From contig CAKUXR010000004.1 in NCBI GenBank assembly GCA_934700615.1, positions 1 through 64,000 of the forward strand: a DNA stretch of 64,000 nucleotides, written 5' to 3'. Below, in pieces: positions 42,421 through 51,109 of the stretch. The first letter of the stretch is position 1; each line of letters opens with the position of its first letter. Under the pieces are notes generated by a model. It saw only the letters and a program-made list of their open reading frames with translations, was not told where the DNA came from and searched no databases. The translations under genes and the position numbers were made by a program. This DNA is from an uncultured Bacteroidales bacterium. GTDB lineage: Bacteria > Bacteroidota > Bacteroidia > Bacteroidales > UBA932.

Positions 42421-43050
42421 TTATTTTTTTAGCAATGGACCTATAAAATTAACTGAATCAATGATTACCTCGGTCGAATCTTTCACTATCACCGCAAAAT
42501 TATTGAAAGGCTTAAGAATTATAGAGTTCCGCGCCCTTTCATCGGAACGCATTCCATACCCCTGCATAAAGCCGTCAGGTGAATACATTCTCACGTAACA
42601 GTCCGTATAAATCTCTTTGTTCGTCCTGTCCCAATAGATAGTGTCAGTTTCCATTGTCTGCTGCTTGACGATATTCTTCACGACTACGTTTCCGAAAGCC
42701 TTCCATATTTCCTTGTCGGTTTTCTTGTTCCTCTCATGGCTGGCCTCGTCAGAAACAATGGTCGATTCAAGAACTTCGTCATCCGTATATGCATAAACCC
42801 ACAGACCGTCAGGGAAGTACTCGTACGACACCGAATCGTTGTCAAATCTCTGGAGTTTACCGGTAACGACGCGCATCTGGATCTTGCCGTTGTCTGTCTG
42901 AAGCATATACATGCTGTCCACGGTCTGAAGCGGAGTTTTGGACAAATCCAGACGCTCTGCGACAGACAATTTCGATTTGCATGAATAAACGACGAAAGCA
43001 ACCGCTGATGCGGTTGCTATCATCTTTATGATATTTCCGTACCTTTTCAA
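42421..43050 (-). CDS. LptC-like lipopolysaccharide export protein
   Basis: This protein of about 209 residues resembles the periplasmic LptC component of the lipopolysaccharide transport bridge. A TTG start at 43050 gives MKRYGNIIKMIATASAVAFVVYSCKSK, a good basic-hydrophobic leader ending in a lipobox-like VYSC. The first ATG (43023) would lose the basic residues, and a more distant ATG (43131) would overlap the upstream gene. The beta-rich body (LQTDNGKIQMRVVTGKL, VVVKNIVKQQTMETDTIYWD, DCYVRMYSPDGFMQGYG) matches the LptC/OstA-type pattern. Neighbours are the TPR and barrel genes upstream and PpiD downstream, a usual Bacteroidota envelope cluster. Confidence 0.83.
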   Translation of the reverse strand: MKRYGNIIKMIATASAVAFVVYSCKSKLSVAERLDLSKTPLQTVDSMYMLQTDNGKIQMRVVTGKLQRFDNDSVSYEYFPDGLWVYAYTDDEVLESTIVSDEASHERNKKTDKEIWKAFGNVVVKNIVKQQTMETDTIYWDRTNKEIYTDCYVRMYSPDGFMQGYGMRSDERARNSIILKPFNNFAVIVKDSTEVIIDSVNFIGPLLKK

Positions 43051-43085
43051 AGGATACAAATGTTTAATTGAAAACTGCCAGATGA

Positions 43086-44414
43086 TTATTTCTGGGTCCT
43101 TACTCTGGTAGTAGCCTTCATTCCACCGCAAGATACAGTGTAAGACTGGCCGTCTGTAAGGTTATACATGAATGCCTCTGCTGTCTGAGGATAGTAAACT
43201 CTGTACTGGGAGATCATTCTGTTGCAATCGTCAGCAAGTGAAGCATCAGCTGCCTTTGCCTTCTCCATGTAGTCAACAGCAACCCAGTAAGGAGCTCTGC
43301 GTGAAATTTCATCACCGCTGCAAGTGGTTGCACCCCAAATGGTTCCGATAAGGAAGTAAGCCTTTCCTGTATAGTTTGAAGAAAGTTCCTTAGCTTTCTC
43401 TGCGAACTCGATAGCCTTGGCATTGTGACCGTTCTTCAGGCAGAATGTAGCAGCCTCGTAGTTATAGTCTGCAGCTGTCTCGACATTGATGTCAGGATAG
43501 GTGAGAGCCTCGGAGAGAGCACTGATGGCCTCATCATAGTTTCCTCTGGCAGCATTGAGCCTGTAAAGGAAGTATGCCGACTGGCATGTAGGCTGGAGTT
43601 TGTGGAGTGATGTTGCAGCTCTGAGATAGAGGTCATTGTCTGTACAATTCTCAGCTGCGCTCATCATCTTCACGATATTTGAAACAAGCGCAAGATCCTC
43701 AGGTGCAGCCTCATATCTAGGAGTGTAAACCTCGAGAATCTTCTCGCAGCTTGCAACCTTACTGCTGATGAAGAGGCTTTCCATATCGTCTTTTACCTTC
43801 TCAAGTTCCTCTTTGGCATTGGCATCAGCAGGAACTGCCTGCTCGAGATATGCCATGTTGTTCTGGTAAACATTGATAAGAGCGTCAGCATCGAGCTGGT
43901 TGTCCTGGTACAACTGGATTGCTGCATTGAGGTCGATGAGGAGGACTGAAGCCTTTGTCTGCTCCTTGTTCTCGGCGATAACCTCATTCAATCCGTTGAA
44001 AAGTTTCTCCGCATCATTCTTGTAGAAGTTGGCCATGTCAAGTCCGAGGTTGTTCATGGCAACCACCTTGTATTTAGGATAATACTGTGCACGTGTTCTG
44101 TGGATTGTAAGCAGAGTATCCACCAGAGCAGCTCTGTACTGGGCATTTGCAGCATTCTTTGCGATAACCTTTCTCATGAGAGAGGTACCGTCGATAAGCA
44201 TGGTCTGGTTTGCAGTAGGAGGGCAGAGTGAGTACGCCTTTCTCCAGTTAGGGAGGGCAGCATCAAAGTTCTTGCTCTTGTAGTACTCCTTGTAGTAAGA
44301 CAAGTATTTGATACACTCAGCACTGTCAGCGCCATACTTGCCCTGGGCGGACATTACGTTTCCGCCGAAAATCATCAAGACCGTTGAAACAACGATAAAT
44401 CCAATTTTTTTCAT
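43086..44414 (-). CDS. Secreted TPR-repeat protein
   Basis: This 442-residue protein has a signal peptide (MKKIGFIVVSTVLMIFGGNVMSAQ) and consists of helical TPR-like repeats through most of its length, for example YKEYYKSKNFDAALPNWRKAY and CLKNGHNAKAIEFAEKAKEL. The C-terminal 40 residues form a short beta segment. It is probably periplasmic and a protein-interaction scaffold. It sits between an outer-membrane barrel gene and the lptC-like gene, so an envelope-assembly role is plausible but unproven. Confidence 0.82.
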   Translation of the reverse strand: MKKIGFIVVSTVLMIFGGNVMSAQGKYGADSAECIKYLSYYKEYYKSKNFDAALPNWRKAYSLCPPTANQTMLIDGTSLMRKVIAKNAANAQYRAALVDTLLTIHRTRAQYYPKYKVVAMNNLGLDMANFYKNDAEKLFNGLNEVIAENKEQTKASVLLIDLNAAIQLYQDNQLDADALINVYQNNMAYLEQAVPADANAKEELEKVKDDMESLFISSKVASCEKILEVYTPRYEAAPEDLALVSNIVKMMSAAENCTDNDLYLRAATSLHKLQPTCQSAYFLYRLNAARGNYDEAISALSEALTYPDINVETAADYNYEAATFCLKNGHNAKAIEFAEKAKELSSNYTGKAYFLIGTIWGATTCSGDEISRRAPYWVAVDYMEKAKAADASLADDCNRMISQYRVYYPQTAEAFMYNLTDGQSYTVSCGGMKATTRVRTQK

Positions 44415-44436
44415 ATCAGTAAATGTTTTTTAATTT

Positions 44437-45756
44437 CTAGTCGTACTTAGGTTTCTGGAACCAGATGTCATGGATATTGAATCCTACAACAAACATCGCA
44501 TAGCGTTCACGAATCATGTTTCCCGTGTTGGTTCCGCGTTGTCCGAGATCCACTCCAATAGATATACCATTATACCATCTGAATACCGGCAATGTTATAC
44601 CGAGCGTAACGCCATATGAATTCACGGTATTGCCGTCCAGTTTGTAATAGTCTCTGTCATAATACATTCCGGCCCTATAGGAACATCTTCTCATGTAGTA
44701 TCTGATATCATTCCTGTTAGGGACGATTTCAAATCCGGCCTTGAATGACTGTGAGTAAGTCGTGGAGAAGGTTGAAGCTCCTACATTGGCAAAACCTGTA
44801 GTCTTGTCGAAATTTGAATTCCTCCAGTCGGAACGGGTATAGTCGAATTCGATTCTCCATTTGTCGCCTTTCCTCAATGCTATTCCGACACCGTATTCGC
44901 TGGCAAGTTTCACGTTGCTGCCGTGTGAAAGGGTATCCACATTGTAGTGAAGAGTATCGCTCTGGCTGGAAATCGTGGCATATTTATAGTCGGAAACACG
45001 ACCTTTCAGACGTGAAGAAGTCTTATATGTCGCACCCACTGTCATATAAAGCCCCGGTGCCAATGCCTGATCATACTGGACACCGAATTTTCCGCCCACG
45101 GCGTGGAGATTCAGGTTATATCCGCTGTAGATGTCACGATACGATGCAGAAGTGAAATCCATCGATGTGGATTTGTCCATATTTCCGAAATAATACAGAA
45201 ACTGGGCACCTACTGACAACTTGTTCCAGAAAGTGGCTCCACCGCCGAGAAACAGCTGATAGAGGCTCCCCTCTCCATTGGAACGGTAGTTTATATTACC
45301 GGCAGATGCCACAAGAGCAGGATCAGTAATGTCATGGGAAAAGTCATATCCCAAAGAACTGTAGGGAGTTACACCTGCAATGAAAGCTGATTTCTTATAA
45401 ATCGGCACGGTGAATACGAAATCGTAAATATTGAAAATATTGCTTGCGGACTTCACATCACCCTGCTTGTAGATCTTGCCCTCTCCAGAAACTCCGAAAT
45501 CGAGCATGAATGAAAGAGTATCCCTTGCGGCAACAGCGGCCGGATTCAGGTAATTGATGAATCTATTGTTGCGGGAAGCGATACCTACGCCGCCCATGCT
45601 CTTGTTATAAGCTGTTCCCTGACGGGCAATATCTCCGACACCGAAAACTGAATATGGAGAATATGAACTGTATGCCCCGTCCTGAGCACTCACAACGTTA
45701 CAACTCAAGACCAGCGCAGCCCCAAAAATAATTTTTCTAAATAACTTAATCGACAT
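44437..45756 (-). CDS. Outer-membrane barrel protein, FadL/PorV-like
   Basis: The start at MSIKLFRKIIFG gives 439 residues with a signal peptide ending VVSAQ. The mature start YSSYSPYSVFGVGDIARQGTAYNKSMGGVGIA, followed by NRFINYLNPAA, is typical of the FadL/PorV-type barrels of Bacteroidota. The rest alternates beta strands. Substrate unknown; in gliding or type IX systems such barrels act as shuttles, but no such genes are nearby. The start overlaps the end of coaX by about 11 bases. Confidence 0.83.
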   Translation of the reverse strand: MSIKLFRKIIFGAALVLSCNVVSAQDGAYSSYSPYSVFGVGDIARQGTAYNKSMGGVGIASRNNRFINYLNPAAVAARDTLSFMLDFGVSGEGKIYKQGDVKSASNIFNIYDFVFTVPIYKKSAFIAGVTPYSSLGYDFSHDITDPALVASAGNINYRSNGEGSLYQLFLGGGATFWNKLSVGAQFLYYFGNMDKSTSMDFTSASYRDIYSGYNLNLHAVGGKFGVQYDQALAPGLYMTVGATYKTSSRLKGRVSDYKYATISSQSDTLHYNVDTLSHGSNVKLASEYGVGIALRKGDKWRIEFDYTRSDWRNSNFDKTTGFANVGASTFSTTYSQSFKAGFEIVPNRNDIRYYMRRCSYRAGMYYDRDYYKLDGNTVNSYGVTLGITLPVFRWYNGISIGVDLGQRGTNTGNMIRERYAMFVVGFNIHDIWFQKPKYD

Positions 45757-46462
45757 ACCCGTCAGCAATTAATGCTAAACCTGTTAGCACAAGATTACAA
45801 ATTACAAATATCGAGTTTTTCATCCTTTTTGCAAAATAAATCGCATCACCTCCGGTGAAAACGACAATATTTTCAGGATAACCCGAAACGTACCCCTCTA
45901 TTTCAAACATTATGCCCTTAATGATTCCTGATGCTATAGATTCGTTGACGGAAAGCCCGAGTTCGCATATTTTTTCAGGCAAGTCAATGAGCGGAAGTGC
46001 TCTGGAATAGCGGTTTACAGCCTTGAACCGGGTCCTGCATCCAAGCGAAATATTACCTCCCAAATACCGTCCTTCAGCATTGACAATATCAATGGTGAGG
46101 GTCGTTCCGAAGTCGATGACAGTGACTCCTTTTCCGGCAAATTCATGCCTCACCGCGATAATCGACGCAGCCCTGTCGAACGTCATTTCCTCCGGGAGAG
46201 AATAACGTGAAAGCACCTCGGAATGAGCCTTGTCCAGAACGAGAAGTCTGGTACATCTTTCCCTGTAGGCTGCCTCATCCGCACTGCTTATCTCGTACAC
46301 CGACGAAACCACCATAGTATGCGGCCTTTCCTTCCGGGTGAGAGAAAGTATGAAATCCTTGACCTTCTCCCCCTGATACCTGAAAGTCCGTCCTAAAATC
46401 GGCCCGTCCGCCCACGCAGCTTTGACTGCGGTATTTCCTATATCTATGATGAGATTTTGCAA
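45746..46462 (-). CDS. coaX: Type III pantothenate kinase
   Basis: This 238-residue enzyme makes 4'-phosphopantothenate, the first committed step of coenzyme A synthesis. Type III features are the N-terminal phosphate loop LIIDIGNTAVKAAW (D6), the DFGTTLTIDIV motif, and GGNISLGCRTRFKAV with the late VVFTGGDA. Translation appears to start at a TTG, since no in-frame ATG or GTG precedes the conserved N-terminus. It is the first gene of the envelope operon, transcribed from a TAACTTTG box (46491-46498) that overlaps the stop of mfd. Confidence 0.95.
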   Translation of the reverse strand: MQNLIIDIGNTAVKAAWADGPILGRTFRYQGEKVKDFILSLTRKERPHTMVVSSVYEISSADEAAYRERCTRLLVLDKAHSEVLSRYSLPEEMTFDRAASIIAVRHEFAGKGVTVIDFGTTLTIDIVNAEGRYLGGNISLGCRTRFKAVNRYSRALPLIDLPEKICELGLSVNESIASGIIKGIMFEIEGYVSGYPENIVVFTGGDAIYFAKRMKNSIFVICNLVLTGLALIADGYVD

Positions 46463-46490
46463 AATAATGTCTTTTAAACGTAAATCTCCG

Positions 46491-46498
46491 CAAAGTTA
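46491..46498 (-). promoter_or_regulatory. -7 promoter element of the coaX operon
   Basis: TAACTTTG on the minus strand matches TAnnTTTG and overlaps the last codon and stop of mfd. Confidence 0.55.
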
Positions 46499-49400
46499 TA
46501 ACAACTTTCCTAAAACATCATAAGCTTTTGCCAATGAATCCACTTTGCGGGAAATTATGCGCAGTTTGCCATTCTTGTTGTTCAGTTCACATACACCTGC
46601 AAGATGCTGCATTTTTTCCAGGATGCCTGTGAAAACCTTTGATTTATAATAAGATGACATCGGATTGGAAATAAAGAAAGCTATCAGTATTCCGTTCTTT
46701 ATTATAATCTTTTCGAAGCCGAGTTTCTTTCCGCGATGTCTGATTCTCACGATATCGAACAGGTGGGAAACCTCCTCAGGAACCGGTCCGAACCTGTCAG
46801 TAAGTTTGGCCGCCATCTTGTCAAGTTCACTATCCTTTTCCACAGAATCAAGTTCCTTGTATATGCGGATCTTCTCAGCAGGCACATCTATATATGTGTC
46901 AGGTATCAGGGCCACCTGGTCGGTATCGATGGTGCAATCCTCTATGAAAGAATCTTTCACATTCTTCGTCGATATGCCCGTCTCCACCCCAAGTTCATCC
47001 ATAGCCTCGGCCAGAATCTTCTGGTATGTCTCATAACCCATATCCGCGATATAGCCGCTCTGCTCGGCACCGAGAAGATTGCCTGCGCCACGGATATCCA
47101 GATCCTGCATTGCAATATTGAACCCGCTTCCGAGATCCGAGAACTCCTCGATAGCCTTCAGACGCCTTCTCGAATCCTCCGACAATGTCGTCAGAGGCGG
47201 CACGATAAGATAGCAGAAAGCCTTCTTGTTCGACCTTCCGACCCTTCCCCTCAGCTGATGCAGTTCACTCAGACCGAAATTCTGAGCCTGATTTATGATG
47301 ATGGTATTGGCATTGGAAATGTCAAGGCCGCTCTCAATGATAGTGGTGCTCAGCAGCAGATCGTAGTCACCCTGTATGAAATCGAGCATCTTCTCCTCCA
47401 GTTCCTTCGCCGCCATCTGTCCGTGCGCCACACAAATCTTCATGTCAGGGACTATCCTGTGGAGGATATCATACACGGCCGGCAGTTCATGCACCTTGTT
47501 GTGAAGGAAGAAAATCTGCCCTCCGCGGTCCAGTTCATAATTTATGATATTCCTTATTTCTTCTTCATTGAAAAGAATAATCTCCGTCTGCACAGGAATC
47601 CTGTTCGGCGGGGGAGTGCTGATGATGGAAAGATCCCTCGCCCCGAGCAGCGAAAACTGCAACGTCCTCGGAATAGGGGTCGCTGTCAATGTCAATGTAT
47701 CGACAGAAAGTTTCAGCTGACGCAACTTCTCCTTCGCGCTGACGCCGAATTTCTGCTCCTCATCAATGATAAGAAGGCCCAAATCCTTGAATTCGAAAGA
47801 ACCGCCCAATATCTTATGGGTCCCTATCAATATGTCTATCTGTCCCTTCCTGAGTTTTTCCTTAATGTCGGACACCTCCTTCGCAGTCCTCAGACGGCTC
47901 ACGTAATCCACATTGCAAGGAAAATCCTTGAGCCTGGACTTGAATGTATTATAGTGCTGGAAAGCAAGAATGGTAGTCGGCACGAGCACCACAACCTGCT
48001 TGCTGTCAGCCACGGCCTTGAATGCGGCCCTCACTGCAAGTTCCGTCTTGCCGAAACCAACATCACCGCATACCAGCCTGTCCATCGGACTGCTGTCCTC
48101 CATATCCCTCTTTATGGCCTGGGTTGCCGTCTCCTGGTCAGGAGTATCTTCATACATGAAACTGGACTCAAGTTCCTCCTGAAGATAAGTGTCGGCAGAA
48201 AACGCAAAGCCTGGAGCCGACTTCCTCTTCGCATACAGACTGATAAGTTCCTTCGCGATATCCTTGACCTTGGCCTTGGCATTGTTCTTCAATGTCTGCC
48301 ATGTCTTGGACCCCAGCTTGTTTATTTTCGGAGGTATGGAATCCTTGGACTTGTAACGGGAAATCTTGTAGAGGGCATGTACCGACACGAAAACGACATC
48401 CCCGTCCTTATAGGTAAGCTTGACCACCTCATGCACCCTTCCCTTGTCGTCACGCATACGGACAAGACCGCCATAGATACCGACTCCATTGTCAATGTGC
48501 ACGACATAGTCTCCAATATTGAAAGAACTGAGATCGTTCAATGTCAGCTGCTCGTTTTTCTCTACAGTCCGCCTAATGCTTACCCTGTGGAAACGGTCGA
48601 AAATCTCATGGTCAGTATAACAGCAGATCCTGTCATCATTGTCAATGAAACCCCGGTGGATGCTCTTTCCGGTCACAAACTCCGGCATCACCCGTTCGTT
48701 CTTGTAAAGAATAGATCTGAGCCTGTCCGCCTGAGCCTCCTTGTCACAGAAAACATTCACCGAATAACCACGTTCAAGACGCTCGCGGATATCTGCGGAA
48801 AGCAGCTCGAAATTCTTGTTGAATACCGGCTGCGGGACAATGTTGAACTGGACAGTTTTCTCCTTCTTCAAGTCAAGCGGGACATCCAGGAAAACCCGCT
48901 TGAACCTTTCGATTTCACGATAGAAATCACAGCTCCTGTACGAGTCCGGAGAGTCCATCCAGACGACAGTATCTTCAGGGAAAAGTTCAGTGATTTTCAT
49001 ACTCCCGCCATCCACATTTTCCTCGGCAATCATGTCGGGAAAAATGTCGGCTGATTCCCTCTCTTCCTTCGACAGCTGGGTATTGCAGTCGAACAGATTT
49101 ATCTTCTCGATTTCGTTCCCGAAAAATGAAATTCTGAACGGATCATTACTGGTAAATGAGAACACATCCACGAGCGATCCGCGCACTGCAAACTGACCGG
49201 GCGCAGAGACGAAATCCACCTTCGAAAAATTGTTCGAGACGAGCTTCGAAAACAATCCGTCACGATCGGTTTCTTCTCCTTTTTTCAATGTTACCAGAGC
49301 CTCGGAAATCCTGCTTTTCGCCGGAATCGGTTCATCCAATGCCTCCGGATACGTCACTATGAAAAGCTGTGAAGAAATGTTCTTTTCTGCCAATATGCTC

Positions 49401-49693
49401 CCGATGGCCGACGTCCTCTGCACCCCGAGAGAAGACTTGTAATTGCTCCTTTCAATGTTCTTTCCGGAGCCCGGAAGAAAGAACACTTTGTCACCGTCAA
49501 TGATAGAGTACAGGTCACCTGAGCAGTACTCCGCAGACTCCTTGTCAGGCAGGATAATCACATGCATCCCGGACTTGGCGACCTGGGACAGGACCATCCA
49601 TCTGGCGGACATGAAAAGCCCGCTACAGAAGGTATCTTTATTGGACGAAATACTCTGTTCGAGTAGTGATGTTGCTTCTTTACTTATTAACAT
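46496..49693 (-). CDS. mfd: Transcription-repair coupling factor
   Basis: This 1065-residue DNA translocase removes stalled RNA polymerase and recruits UvrA. Its order is a UvrB-like N-terminal module (to about 350), an RNA-polymerase-interacting domain (FNIGDYVVHIDNGVGIYGGL, about 390-450), the superfamily 2 helicase core with Walker A CGDVGFGKTELAVRAAFKA, the DEEQ box (IIDEEQKFGV, DEEH in many homologues), TATPIPRTL, and the C-terminal regulatory domain. It is somewhat shorter than E. coli Mfd (1148). Its upstream gap is shared with the divergent ruvB. Confidence 0.97.
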   Translation of the reverse strand: MLISKEATSLLEQSISSNKDTFCSGLFMSARWMVLSQVAKSGMHVIILPDKESAEYCSGDLYSIIDGDKVFFLPGSGKNIERSNYKSSLGVQRTSAIGSILAEKNISSQLFIVTYPEALDEPIPAKSRISEALVTLKKGEETDRDGLFSKLVSNNFSKVDFVSAPGQFAVRGSLVDVFSFTSNDPFRISFFGNEIEKINLFDCNTQLSKEERESADIFPDMIAEENVDGGSMKITELFPEDTVVWMDSPDSYRSCDFYREIERFKRVFLDVPLDLKKEKTVQFNIVPQPVFNKNFELLSADIRERLERGYSVNVFCDKEAQADRLRSILYKNERVMPEFVTGKSIHRGFIDNDDRICCYTDHEIFDRFHRVSIRRTVEKNEQLTLNDLSSFNIGDYVVHIDNGVGIYGGLVRMRDDKGRVHEVVKLTYKDGDVVFVSVHALYKISRYKSKDSIPPKINKLGSKTWQTLKNNAKAKVKDIAKELISLYAKRKSAPGFAFSADTYLQEELESSFMYEDTPDQETATQAIKRDMEDSSPMDRLVCGDVGFGKTELAVRAAFKAVADSKQVVVLVPTTILAFQHYNTFKSRLKDFPCNVDYVSRLRTAKEVSDIKEKLRKGQIDILIGTHKILGGSFEFKDLGLLIIDEEQKFGVSAKEKLRQLKLSVDTLTLTATPIPRTLQFSLLGARDLSIISTPPPNRIPVQTEIILFNEEEIRNIINYELDRGGQIFFLHNKVHELPAVYDILHRIVPDMKICVAHGQMAAKELEEKMLDFIQGDYDLLLSTTIIESGLDISNANTIIINQAQNFGLSELHQLRGRVGRSNKKAFCYLIVPPLTTLSEDSRRRLKAIEEFSDLGSGFNIAMQDLDIRGAGNLLGAEQSGYIADMGYETYQKILAEAMDELGVETGISTKNVKDSFIEDCTIDTDQVALIPDTYIDVPAEKIRIYKELDSVEKDSELDKMAAKLTDRFGPVPEEVSHLFDIVRIRHRGKKLGFEKIIIKNGILIAFFISNPMSSYYKSKVFTGILEKMQHLAGVCELNNKNGKLRIISRKVDSLAKAYDVLGKLL

Positions 49694-49982
49694 TCCACCT
49701 TAAAATTCGGTTGATAACCTGTTAAAAAACCTGTTGATATCAATTGAAAAGTCAATTGTCCAAACCCGGTTTTTTATGTTATGCACGGTCCCGACGTATA
49801 TTGCAAATAATTTTACGCACATTTTATCATTCAGGGCTCTTCAGAGATATCAACATTTTTCAACATATCCAAAACATTGATTTTCAGGAGAGTTGTGAGT
49901 GTTATCAACATTTCAACAAACTTAATAAAAACAACATTAAAATAAAAATATGTAAATTTGTATTAATAATATTGTTTTGAAA
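49694..49982. other. AT-rich mfd-ruvB gap, candidate replication origin
   Basis: This is a 289-base strongly AT-rich gap between divergent genes. DnaA-box-like sequences are TTATCAACA (49902-49910), ATATCAACA (49847-49855), its reverse at 49732-49740, and the reverse of TTATCAACC (49709-49717); all are one or two mismatches from TTATCCACA. Genes to the left are mostly minus strand and genes to the right mostly plus strand, as expected of leading-strand bias around an origin. It also contains the ruvB -7 box (49953-49960). The origin role is a hypothesis. Confidence 0.45.
49953..49960 (+). promoter_or_regulatory. -7 promoter element of ruvB
   Basis: TAAATTTG matches TAnnTTTG, 22 bases upstream of the ATG at 49983. 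Confidence 0.6.
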
Positions 49983-51026
49983 ATGCCTGACGATTTTACA
50001 CCGTATTCCGCCGGGACGGACAAAGATAAGGATTTAGACGGAATAATCAGACCCCATGAACTGACAGACTTCACCGGTCAGGACAAGATTGTGGCGAACC
50101 TGAAAATCTTTATAAAGGCGGCGAAAATGAGAGGTGAAGCCTTGGACCATGTGCTCTTTCACGGGCCTCCGGGTCTGGGCAAGACCACACTTGCAAACAT
50201 TGTCGCGAACGAGCTTGGAGTGAATATAAAAATCACTTCCGGTCCGGTGCTTGACAAGCCTGGAGATCTGGCCGGACTGCTTACTTCCCTGGAGTCCGGA
50301 GATGTTCTATTTATCGACGAGATCCATCGTCTGTCACCTGTCGTGGAAGAGTATCTCTATTCAGCGATGGAGCAGTTCGCCATAGATATCCTTATAGATA
50401 AAGGTCCGGGTGCAAGGTCCGTGAGACTTGCCCTGAAACCGTTCACTCTGGTAGGTGCGACTACCCGCAAAGGTTTGTTGACAGCACCTCTCAGGGCTCG
50501 CTTCGGAATCGACTTTTCATTGGAGTATTATGATGCTTCAGAACTCGTAAAAATCGTGAAGAGGAACAGTGCTCTCCTGGGTGTCGGAATCGATGATGAT
50601 GCAGCCATGGAAATAGCATTGCGAAGCCGCGGAACTCCACGTATCGCGAATGCTCTTCTGCGTCGTGTAAGGGACTTCGCGCAGGTCGAAGGTGACGGTC
50701 ACATTGACCTTGAAATTTCACGTTATGCGCTCAATGCTCTCAACATTGACAAGAGGGGATTGAACCAGATCGACAACAAGATTCTTTACAGCATCATCAC
50801 GAAGTTCAAGGGCGGTCCGGTAGGCATCAGTACGATCGCGACTTCGGTGGGGGAGGACCAGGGTTCGGTGGAGGAAGTTTACGAGCCTTTCCTTATTAAA
50901 GAAGGGTTTATCCAGCGGACTCCGAGGGGGCGTGTCGTGACGGATCTCGCTTATGCCCATCTCGGCATTGAAAAGCCCGACAGAGGCCCTGTAGAACCTG
51001 AAGTTATACAGAATACTCTTTTTTAG
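49983..51026 (+). CDS. ruvB: Holliday junction branch migration helicase RuvB
   Basis: This 347-residue AAA+ motor drives branch migration with RuvA. Walker A is GPPGLGKTT (61-69) and Walker B is FIDEIHR, followed by the RuvB-specific RLSPVVEEYLYSAMEQFAIDI. Sensor 1 is LVGATTRKG, the arginine finger lies in APLRARFG, and the C-terminal winged-helix domain ends with QRTPRGR. The ATG at 49983 is preferred over an in-frame TTG two codons earlier. It is not adjacent to ruvA (58572-59159) or to a ruvC in this window. Confidence 0.98.
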   Translation: MPDDFTPYSAGTDKDKDLDGIIRPHELTDFTGQDKIVANLKIFIKAAKMRGEALDHVLFHGPPGLGKTTLANIVANELGVNIKITSGPVLDKPGDLAGLLTSLESGDVLFIDEIHRLSPVVEEYLYSAMEQFAIDILIDKGPGARSVRLALKPFTLVGATTRKGLLTAPLRARFGIDFSLEYYDASELVKIVKRNSALLGVGIDDDAAMEIALRSRGTPRIANALLRRVRDFAQVEGDGHIDLEISRYALNALNIDKRGLNQIDNKILYSIITKFKGGPVGISTIATSVGEDQGSVEEVYEPFLIKEGFIQRTPRGRVVTDLAYAHLGIEKPDRGPVEPEVIQNTLF

Positions 51027-51109
51027 ATTTTCTTGGTGAAAATCAAGGTTTATTCAGTAAAAATGACTAAACTTGCATATTAATTGTACAATTTTCATAA
51101 TAACTAAAA

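Noticed and set aside
46736..49054. A 772-codon open frame opposite mfd
   Set aside because: It is the antisense shadow of a clearly conserved Mfd; the translation has no domain, signal peptide or plausible composition. Codon bias of the real gene keeps the opposite frame open.
51026..51044. Small inverted repeat after ruvB considered as terminator
   Set aside because: A 7-bp AT-rich stem (GATTTTC/GAAAATC) without a T run; too weak to call.
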